Positions 22,925 through 32,509 of a DNA stretch of 64,000 nucleotides are shown here, piece after piece. Within the stretch, counting starts at the first letter, position 1. Each line of letters begins with the position of its first letter. This stretch comes from Liolophura sinensis (Eukaryota > Mollusca > Polyplacophora > Chitonida > Chitonidae). Made by a program: the position numbers and the translations under genes. The notes under the pieces are model-generated. The model made no database searches. It saw only the letters and a program-made list of their open reading frames with translations, and was not told where the DNA came from. The stretch spans positions 16,242,281 through 16,306,280 of the forward strand of contig NC_088301.1 in the NCBI RefSeq assembly GCF_032854445.1, in the 5' to 3' direction.

Positions 22925-25900
22925 TCAGTGACAATGAGGTTTTTGAGAGAGGACAATATCTGGAATAGGTTCATGAGAGAAGACAATATCTGTAGTAAGT
23001 TGATGAGAGAGGACAATGTCTGAAGTAGGTTGATGAGAGAGGGCAAAATCTGGAATTAGCTCATAAGAGAGGACAATATCTGGAGTAGGTTGATGAGAGA
23101 CGACAATATCTGTGGTAGGTTCTTGATAATATCTGGGATGAGTTCTTGAGAGTGGACAATATCTGGAGTAGGTTGATGAGAGAGGACAATATCTCGGATA
23201 AGTTCATGAGAGAGGACATTATCTGTGGTAGGTTCCTGAGAGAGGACAATATCTGGGATGAGTTCTTGAGAGAGGACAATATCTGGAGTAGGTTGATGAG
23301 AGAGGACAATAGCTGGAATAGGTTGCTGAGAGAGGACAATATCTGGAGTAGGTTCATGGGAGAGAGCAAAATCTGGAGTAAGTCGATGAGAGAGGACAAT
23401 GTCTGGTGTAGGTTAATGAGACAGAACAATATCTGAGATAAGTTCATGAGATAGGACAATATCTGGGGTAGGTTGATGAGAGAGGACTATATCTGGGGTA
23501 GGTTGATGAGAGAGGACAATATTTGAAGTAGGTTGATGAGAGAGGACAATATCTGGTGTAGGTTGATGAGAGAGGACAATATCTGGAGTAGGTCGATGAG
23601 AGAGGACAATGTCTGGAGTAGGTTGATGAGAGAGGAAAATATCTTGAGTAGGTTGATGAAGGGCTATATTTTTAGTAGGTTGGTGAGAGAGAACAATATC
23701 TGGGGCAGGTTGATGAGAGAGGACAATACCTGGAGTAGGTTAATGAGAGAGGACAATATCTGGTGTAGGTTGATGAGAGAGGACAATATCTGAGATAAGT
23801 TGATGAGAGAGAACAATTTCTGGGATAAGATCATGAGGAAGGACAATATCTGGAGTAGGTTGATGAGAGAGGACAATATCTGGAGTAGGTCGATGAGACA
23901 GGACAATATCTGGAGTAGGTTGATGTGAGAGGACAATATCTGGAGTAGGTCAATGAGACAGGACAATATCTTTAGTAGGTTGGTGAGAGAGGACAGCATC
24001 TGGGATAAGTTCATGAGAGAAGACAATATCTGGAGTAGGTTGATGAGACAGAACAATATCTGAAGTAGACTGATGAGAGAAAACAATATCTAGAGTACAT
24101 TGATGAGAGAGAACAATATCTGGGATGAGTTCATGAGAGAGGACAATATCTGGGGAGGTTGATGAGAAAGGTCAATATCCGGAGTAGGTTGATGAGAGAG
24201 AACAACATCTAGAGTACATTGATGAGAGAGAACAATATTTTGAGTAGGTTGATGAGAGAGGACAATATCTGGCATAAGTTCATGAGAGAGAACAATATCT
24301 GGAGTAGGTTGATGTGAGAGGACAATATCTGGAGTAGGTCAATGAGACAGGACAATATCTTTAGTAGGTTGGTGAGAGAGGACAGCATCTGGGATAAGTT
24401 CATGAGAGAAGACAATATCTGGAGTAGGTTGACGAGACAGAACAATATCTGAAGTAGACTAATGAGAGAGAACAATATCTAGAGTACATTGATGAGAGAG
24501 AACAATATCTGGGATGAGTTCATGAGAGAGGACAATATCTGGGGAGGTTGATGAGAAAGGTCAATATCCGGAGTAGGTTGATGAGAGAGAACAACATCTA
24601 GAGTACATTGATGAGAGAGAACAATATTTTGAGTAGGTTGATTGAGAGAGGACAATATCTGGCATAAGTTCATGAGAGAGAACAATATCTGGAGTAGGTT
24701 GATGTGAGAGGACAATATCTGGAGTAGGTCAATGAGACAGGACAATATCTTTAGTAGGTTGGTGAGAGAGGACAGCATCTGGGATAAGTTCATGAGAGAA
24801 GACAATATCTGGAGTAGGTTGATGAGACAGAACAATATCTGAAGTAGACTGATGAGAGAGAACAATATCTAGAGTACATTGATGAGAGAGGACAATATCT
24901 GGGATGAGTTCATGAGAGAGGACAATATCTGGGGAGGTTGATGTGAGAGGACAATATCTGGAGTAGGTCAATGAGACAGGACAATATCTTTAGTAGGTTG
25001 GTGAGAGAGGACAGCATCTGGGATAAGTTCATGAGAGAAGACAATATCTGGAGTAGGTTGAATGAGACAGAACAATATCTGAAGTAGACTGATGAGAGAG
25101 AACAATATCTAGAGTACATTGATGAGAGAGAACAATATATGGGATGAGTTCATGAGAGAGGACAATATCTGGGGAGGTTGATGAGAAAGGTCAATATCCG
25201 GAGTAGGTTGATGAGAGAGAACAACATCTAGAGTACATTGATGAGAGAGAACAATATTTTGAGTAGGTTGATGAGAGAGGACAATATCTGGCATAAGTTC
25301 ATGAGAGAGAACAATATCTGGAGTAGGTTGATGAGAGAGGACAATTATCTGGAGTAGGTTGATGAGAGAAGACAATACCTGGAGTAAGTTGATCAGAGAG
25401 GGACAATATCTGGGATAAGACCTTGAGAGAGAACAGTATCTTGGATAAGTTCATGAGACAGAACAGTATCTGGGAAAAGTGTATGAGAGAGACCAGTATC
25501 CGGGATAAGTTCATGAGAGAGAACAGTATCTGGGATAAGTTCATGAGGGAGAACAATATCTGGGATAAGTTCATGAGAGAGACAATATCTTGGATAAGTT
25601 CACGAGAGAGAACAGTATCTGGGATAAGTTCGTGAGAGAGAGCAGTATCTGGAATAAGTTCATGAGAGAGAACAGTATCTGGGATAAGTTCATGAGAGAG
25701 CACAATATCTGGGATAAGTTCATGAGAGAGAACAAAATCTGGGATATGTTCACGAGAGAACAGTGTCTGGGAAAAGTCAATCAGAGAGACAATATCTGGA
25801 TAAGTTTATGAGAGAGAACACTGTCCGGGATAAGTTCATGAGAGAGAACAATATCTGGGATAAGTTCATGAGAGAGCACAATATATGTGATATGTTTATG

Positions 25901-26580
25901 AGAGAGAACAGTATCTGGGACAAGTTCATGAGAGAGAACAAAATCTGGGATAAAGTTTATGAGAGAGCACAATATCTGGGATAAGTTCATGAGACAACAG
26001 TATCTGGGAAAAGTGTATAAGAAAGACCAGTATCTGGGATAAGTTCATGAGAGAGAACAAAATCTGGGATAAGACCATGAGAGAGAACAAAATCTGGGAT
26101 AAGTTTATGAGAGAGCACAATATCTGGGATAACTTCATGAGACAACAGTATCTGGGAAAAGTGTAAAAGAAAGACCAGTATCTGGGATAAGTTCATGAGA
26201 GAGAACAAAATCTGGGATAAGACCATGAGAGAGAACAAAATCTGGGATAAGTTCGTGAGAGAACAGTATCCGGGAAAAGTGTATGAGAGGAGAACAATAT
26301 CTGGGATAAGTTCATGAGAAAGGACAAATATCTGGAGTAGGTTGATGAGAGAGGAAAATATCTTGAGTAGGGTTGATGAAGGGGCAATATCTTTAGTAGG
26401 TTGGTAAGAGAGGACAATATCTGGGGCAGGTTGATGAGAGAGGACAATACCTGGAGAAGGTTGATGATAGAGGACAATATCTGGTGTAGGTTGATGAGAG
26501 AGGACAATACCTGGAGAAGGTTGATGATAGAGGACAATATCTGGTGTAGGTTGATGAGAGAGGACAATATCTGGGGTGGA
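22925..26580 (+). repeat. 30-bp minisatellite array, about 120 units
   Basis: Units of 30 bp: 'gttgatgagagaggacaata' plus 'tctggagtag'. Two variant zones are clear: a 'ggagtaggttgatgagagag' type (22.93-25.4 and 26.3-26.58 kb) and a 'gggataagttcatgagagag' type with 'aacagtatct' (25.4-26.3 kb). A distinctive unit, gacagcatct, recurs at 23992, 24381, 24771 and 25010. The first two spacings are 389 and 390 bp (13 units) and the last is shortened to 239, which shows higher-order repeats. In the second zone a block of about 148 bp is duplicated (near 25.99 and 26.14 kb). Since 30 is a multiple of three, frames of 60-140 codons are open on both strands, encoding decapeptides such as 'MREDNIWSRL' (plus) and 'LINLLQILSS' (minus). 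Single-base gaps break them repeatedly and I do not regard them as genes. Confidence 0.97.
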
Positions 26581-28289
26581 TATCTGATACTAGGCACGAT
26601 CAATGACGGCCATAGTCATCTTAGAACTGGAAACAAATATTACAAGCGTTGCTACATGATATCAAGTAAATTCCTTCCTTATGCTCACTTGGTAAAAAGT
26701 CATTGACCATACCAATTATTAATAATAGCGTCAGAAATCCAATTTACCAGTGTCCATTGGGCCCCTAGCTGCCAATTACTAATGCCTTCACATGTTTATT
26801 GCGTCAGCAGAAAACCTTACAGACACGTTTGCCCTTCCCTGACCGAGGTGGCCGTGACAGCTGATGAACTAAAGCCCTACACAACGAACAAATAAGGCAG
26901 AATGTGTTCATTTGTTATTTCTGCCGCTAGCCATCGACCCATCACCACAACTTGTACTTGACCGCCGCTTAGGCGTAATCCCGTTATCTACCAATTCAAA
27001 TTGCTGTGTCTCAATTTACAGCGCCTCTTCCGGCTTTTCAAGTCTCCAAGAGGAATCTCCTTTATGTACTGAGAAGCTAGTTCCTAAAGATTTTATCATT
27101 ATCATTCACACAGAACTGTTTTCATGGAGATACGCTATGATGTTTTTATTCCTTAATCTGTAACTTTTTATTTATCTCTATAGATTTTCATAGCTCTCCA
27201 TAGCTCTACAAATGTGCCCTTGATGTCAGTTATTTGCTCACAGCAATGTCTTTCGCGGTTTTGTGCAGGCTGTGACACTGGGGTAATTAGACTATAGAGA
27301 CTGTCCCGGCAGGCTGATGGGATAATGCCTGGGCTTTGCATTGTTCTTACTCAGAACTATATTTACACTTCGTAAACAGTTAAAGCTTATACTAGATCAA
27401 AACCCATGCACAGTACTACATAGTCAGCAGTGGTTCTCAATCACCAGCCAGCAAACTTCAAATATATGAGATTACTAAAATTTGCCTGTAATGGTTTGTT
27501 TATGATTAAAATTATCGCTTACCAGAAAAGACTCGGCATGTAGCTCTCTATATTAATAATTGGTAATCCCTGTCGTTGTTTGTTTTCATCTAACAGTATG
27601 CAAAGCTGGCAGGTCAAACCATCACGTTTCAGTTTACTGTTTGCATTTTACAGACTTATTCTTCACTCGCAGTCGTCATGTTGTTGTATTCTCTCAAAAA
27701 CCTTCCTTCAGAAGTTGATGCTTCTTTTTTTTCACAAGCAATAAACAGTCGACTGCATAAAACCCTAGTTCGAATTCACAGTTGGTGTGAGATACATAAC
27801 CTTTATGAGGCCGTGTTAAGCCGACACTCACGCTGTTGTGTAAGATTTTTCTACAGTTCACACAACCCTACAAACCCTGAAATAATCAATACTCTAGGTT
27901 CACGCGCATATCTCCAGAACAAGCCTCTTCTAATGTTAACATCATGATTTGTTCTCCCGGTAGGGACTATATTTTCTATTCCACGGGAGAAATAAACCAA
28001 TTTGACGTCAGAGAAGTCGGTGACTTTTTAAACGCCCATTTTATACATTCGCAGGACGTGAAAATACACATCCTTGGACGCTGGAGCAAATACAATACTA
28101 GCAGATTTATACTCATGGCTAAATTCATTTTTGAGAGTAATGAAACCTATTTATGAATGAGATAAATGATGATTCCTTTCCTTTTTTCCGCTATAGTTTT
28201 CAAGAATTTATTATCTGTCGTCTTCGTTCCAAGCTGAACGGGCTATGCGGAGGCAAAACGGTAATACCAGGCGTGGCCAAAGCCAGCAT

Positions 28290-28775
28290 ATGATGTTTTA
28301 TCATATGTGCGTACCTACCAGGCTGTGTTACGTCACAGGTCTGTGTATCTACCACGTGATGTTTTGTCACAGGGGTGTTTATCTACCTGGTGATATTTTA
28401 TAACACATGTGTGTATCTGCCAGGTGATGTTTTATTACAGGTGTATTTACCAGCTATGTTTTGTCAGAGGTGAGTCTATCTACGAGGTGAAATTTTTATT
28501 TACAGGTGATTGTATCCACCGGGTGATGTTTTATAACAGTATGTGTATCTGCTAGGCGATGTTTTATTACCAGTATGTTCATTCACCAGGTGATGTTTTA
28601 TCACACAGGTGATGTTTTATCACACGTCCGTGTATCTACTAGGTGATGTTTTATCACAGGTGTTTGTATCTACCAGGTGATCTTTTATCACACAAGCCCG
28701 TGTCTCTACTAGGTGATCTTTTATCACAGGTCTTTGTATCTACCAGGTGATGTATTTTCACAGGTGTGGGGGTCA
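28290..28775 (+). repeat. 34-bp minisatellite (LTU block 4, copy 3)
   Basis: Roughly 14 degenerate units of about 34 bp: 'tatctaccaggtgatgtttt' then 'atcacaggtgtgtg'. All run in one direction here, unlike the inverted arrangement in copy 2. Confidence 0.9.
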
Positions 28776-29265
28776 TCTGTTGATCATCTGGGGCTCCATG
28801 TATGTGGGCTATACCCGGTTTCAGCTCTTTGGCGCTATAACCAGAAGGAAGGCCCCATGATTTGTGAAGCCCACTAAGTTTCTCCCGCGCCGTAATTAAA
28901 CGCTCTATGCAATTTTCAACAAGTTGACTTGGCACTATGCCAAAAAACGCTCTTTTCAGGAAAACATATTAAATCCACAAACTGGAAATTTGCATCTGGG
29001 TTTTATTGTTCTCCCGGAATCCAACCAAGTTAGTGGGTCAAATCAGCTTAGTGAATCCCGTCAACATGGGTTTGATGTAATGTCTTAAAATTTATTACGT
29101 GATACTTTGTACAATATAAATATGGACCTTTTCAATGTTTTAAGCATAATTGAAGTGTTGTGGGCTCAGTACTGGAATTGATGCATTACTGAATACATAC
29201 GTAGATCAACAATTTTATATACATGTGTCTATAACTGGATATATAACAAATAAGACTGTTATTAT

Positions 29266-29410
29266 TTTATTCATTTATTTATCTGATTGTTGTTTTATGC
29301 CGTACCCAAGAATATTTCTCTTATACGACAGTGGCCAGCAATGTAGTGGGAGAATGCCGGGCAGTGCCCGGGGGGGGGGGGGAATCCACGACTATCTGCA
29401 GGTCGTGATT
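29266..29410 (-). mobile_element. SINE-A, 5'-truncated
   Basis: Minus-strand copy: tail 'attcatttatttatctgatt', 'tatgccgtacccaagaatat', body to 'actatctgcaggtcgtga'. Contains an expanded poly-G run of 12 at about 29370-29381 in the 'gcccgggggaa' part, a likely slippage site. Confidence 0.88.
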
Positions 29411-29799
29411 GCTACGATGATTTTATTAAGGAAACAGGTGATATATCTACACATATCTTAGATCTACATAGTGTCAATATCTAACATCACTGTTATAAGT
29501 GATTTCAACACGCTGCAGATATATTACCTTCCCAGCGCCAATTTCTTCACTGAAATTCCATGCTATCGGGCAGTTGTCTTATGTTTTATACATGTCAAGC
29601 ATAGTTTTACATGCTGTGAACTGATAGGACTGTCCCACACTCGACAGCTGGTACACAAACCCCTCCTCTATATGTATACTGTACGCTAGTATCATCCCAC
29701 ACAGAGCAGGGGGTTTTCACCCTTTCAAATAGCCAGTTCTTGTACATACAATATATTTTGCCTGATGACCGACTTTTTGCAAGATACTGACTGATGTTT

Positions 29800-30275
29800 T
29801 CACTCAGCTTTTCATCACCATGCACATGACCTTTGCTGCGTGGGCTAGCAGTGTTGTCATCAAATTAGACCAATGAAATCTGACATAAGTCGTGGATTTG
29901 ACAAATTGTTTCATTGCTTTATTTTTAGAACGATGACTTTGTCAAGTGGCTGTTCCAGCCAGTTTAAATACCCCTTGGGTACGATTTACGGCGTCTAAGC
30001 CCTGGTCGGTTACAATATAGAGTAGTCTTCGTCCCCGGTGTGTAGGGCAGGCCAGCTTACTTCTATTCTAGCTGTCGGGGACATCACTCAGGATTACCAC
30101 GGCCTCGAACATTATCACTATATAACCATATGGTGGCGGGAACTCGTGATTCCCGCAGACAGTCTTATCTCCAAATTCTGTCTCCAGTGACACAGACTTA
30201 AACTTATAGGGTCAAAGTAACCCTGATGAAAAATCTTTCAACAGAAAGCTATGATATGCTGACTTGAACAAAAAA
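29800..30275 (+). repeat. LTU copy 4, beginning only
   Basis: Block 1 again ('gtgttgtcatcaaattagac', 'gtcgtggatttgacaaattg', 'gtagggcaggcc', 'ggattaccacggcctcg', TATATAA at 30119-30125, the gcgggaa/ttcccgc hairpin at 30136-30156), extending to 'aaaaatctttcaacag' near 30.25 kb, which matches copy 1 at about 12.2 kb. Blocks 2 to 7 do not follow in this window, so the tandem array ends here or is broken off. Confidence 0.85.
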
Positions 30276-30279
30276 AGGA

Positions 30280-31190
30280 AACTTATGTTACTTTATGTTC
30301 CAAACATACTCATAGAAAACAAAGTGTGTTGCTAGTGGAAAAGTCCGGTTTATGCAATTCAACCAAGGTTCAACCAAACAAACAGCAGTGTAATAATTAC
30401 TGCAACCAGGCTGCGACAGATTCTTGTAACCAGACAATTTGAGAGATATACAGGGCAACTTGCGACAGTGAATAGGTGCTGCAAATGTTGCTATATAATG
30501 TTTCTTTATTATTTTCATCATGGAAAGTAACTGATTTATCACGTGAATGAAAGAGATTGCTGCCTGCACTGTCTCATCAATGTTTTGTCCAATAGACCGC
30601 TTTTACCTTTCATCAAACAAACAAGTGTAACATCAATGTGAAAGTTTGGCCAGCTCATGCCTGAGAAATGTGTTTCTAACCAGTTTATACGTGATGTTTG
30701 ATATTATTTTGAATACTTCATATGTAATGTAAGTTACATAGAAAATTGTCCAGACGTATACGTTTTGGATAGTCTTAAAAGCATAAAAATATGTAGTAGG
30801 CATTAAAATTAATCAACTCTTCCAGCCGAGATTCCATCAAGGATAGGGAGACATCTTGCTGAGTTAAACTTGGCAGATTGGCATGTGTTTACATTTACTA
30901 CACATTACTTCAACACAGGTGTCTTGGCAACTAAGCATGCCTTCAGCAAGGTTACCTGACCTCCGCATACTGGAGATAGAGCTCGATTTAGTTTGAGATG
31001 AATTCCAAACATTTACCACTGAGGGATAAACCGTTTGACTGTGTTTACAAGGTCCTGAATGTAAAACAGTAACTTCCTCTATTATTCAAATCGTCTACCC
31101 ATGATCTTGCAGTCAGGCTAATTTGTAATATTTTCGCATGGAGTAACAGAAATAAAGTAAGATATCAGAGGCTAACTAATTTTCCAAGGC
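30280..31190. other. Non-coding stretch, no gene recognised
   Basis: Nothing supported. Short frames only (93 codons on the minus strand at 30288-30569, product not recognised). Confidence 0.45.
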
Positions 31191-31202
31191 AGACTTTATC
31201 TG

Positions 31203-31233
31203 AGTGAGCGACTGAGCGCTTGGGGTTTACAGG
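31203..31233 (-). mobile_element. SINE-B reduced to about 30 bp, with target-site duplication
   Basis: Only the tail region of SINE-B ('gagcgcttggggtttac' on plus, preceded by the gagt-type tail). Flanked by ctttatctg at 31194-31202 and 31234-31242. The same kind of extreme 5' truncation as at 16.7 kb. Confidence 0.78.
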
Positions 31234-31429
31234 CTTTATCTGTAGCGGCGACAGTAGTAATGCCTGAAAAAATATGCTATCGTATGATGCTGTGTATCTA
31301 ATGGAAGCTGGATGAATGACTGCAATGTATGTAATGTTAGATACCCCTGCAAATTGTGAATCCTACGCGACACGTATTGATCCGTTTACTCGGGAAAAGT
31401 TAAATTTTTACTTCCTATTTCTTTCTTCT

Positions 31430-31480
31430 TTGTTTTTTTTTTCTCTTTTTTTGCGTTTTTCTCTCTCTTTCTCTTTAGAG
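31430..31480 (+). repeat. Polypyrimidine tract
   Basis: T-rich run with C interruptions ('ttctctctctttctcttt' at its end). Low complexity; no further function suggested. Confidence 0.7.
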
Positions 31481-32184
31481 AACTCTGACACATAACCATC
31501 GCTGTAGAGGAGGGGGTATATTTGGATCGATAAACGAATGGTTGCCATAATTATGACTATAGTCCCTAGGCCGGAGATTGTTTATGTGTTTATAAAGAAT
31601 TAGGCAAATGTTAATCTCACGACCACGATCAGCAAGCATGATATTTGCGGTGATATTTCTGGATCGGAACGAAAATAATGTTAACTAATAGTCACACCAA
31701 GGTCATACCACGCATTTATCAGTCTGGCATTTAATGTAAAGCTTGCAGCAACAATCAGAAACGAAGAATGTGCAGGACGAAAACCGCATTAATCGAAGCA
31801 TGTAAGCAAGTTGGCCGCGGTTCCGATAGTAAGTTATCTATACCAGCACTTTGTTCCCTACGTGGTTCGTACGGGAGACAAGGCTTAAATTACTGCCATT
31901 AAGGGGCAGCTGAACAAGAACCGCTTGACTTGTTCTTGACACGTAAATCTGTTTTCCTCAGTTATTTACCGTTATCAGCACATTACCGTTATTTCTAACA
32001 AGTTGATTCCGGTGACTCGCCCTTTGCAGACTGACACAACAACCGTGCTGCTAGCTGATTAAAGTGAAATACAGGGTAGAATGTAGCCGCATTTTATGTG
32101 AATGAATCTACGTTTTTTGACCAAACAGTTCACATATAGAGCATGAACCTAGTAATAAATAGGCAATTTTGTTATACATGATAG

Positions 32185-32505
32185 AGCCGGTCGTGGTCTA
32201 ACCGTTAAGGTGCTTGCCCTACAATGCGAGTTCAATTCCGGCAATTGACGGGTATTTTGTCGAATATTCCGCTCAAACTGCTCGTGGCTTCTTTGTGTGG
32301 CCAGTTGCCAGGCCTAACGTTCGTTGAAGACCGCTTGTCTTCCACCAATGTGGTGTTCATATCTGTACCAGGTAAAGTTCGTCAGTAATTTGGCAAATAT
32401 ACGTAGTTACGCCAGGCGCCACTGTTTCCTTTACTCATTGGACTGATTAAACTTATTTTTTAGTTAGGCGCCAAACAAAAATCAAATAAATAAATAAAAT
32501 AACTT
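32185..32505 (+). mobile_element. SINE-C, tRNA-headed element
   Basis: A single copy of a third family. Its head has a pol III A-box-like 'tggtctaaccgttaagg' and a B-box-like 'gagttcaattccgg'. The body is about 230 bp and differs from SINE-A, but the final 'caaataaataaataaa' and the preceding 'ggcgccaaacaaaaatc' resemble the SINE-A end ('ggcgtaaaacaccaatc'). A shared 3' end suggests that the same LINE machinery moved both. No convincing target-site duplication was found. Confidence 0.8.
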
Positions 32506-32509
32506 ATTA

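Larger units (their letters stand above)
22175..29800 (+). repeat. LTU copy 3 (carries the 30-bp array)
   Basis: Block 1 at 22.2-22.85 kb, then the 3.65-kb 30-bp array (about 22.93-26.58), block 2 at 26.79-27.27, block 3 at 27.27-28.28, 34-bp minisatellite at 28.29-28.77, block 5 at 28.77-29.06, block 7 at 29.47-29.71. The 44-bp block is missing; the place holds unrelated sequence and a SINE-A. Long identical runs shared with copy 2 in block 3 ('gactatagagactgtcccgg', 'atttacacttcgtaaacagt') suggest a more recent exchange between copies 2 and 3. Confidence 0.85.

Noticed and set aside
22925-26600. Open frames of 70-140 codons on both strands
   Set aside because: They arise from a 30-bp (10-codon) tandem unit. 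Frames change at single-base gaps, and the array is only present in one LTU copy.
26912-27163. 83-codon frame in LTU block 2 and the related 73-codon minus-strand frame at 9879-10100
   Set aside because: They overlap homologous DNA, but the frames are not kept open in the other copies.
27678-28156. Two adjacent plus-strand frames in LTU block 3 of copy 3, which at first looked like a conserved small gene
   Set aside because: The matching parts of copies 1 and 2 and of the inverted copy contain stops and gaps that are not multiples of three. Only a short motif around 'INQFDVRE' stays in frame.
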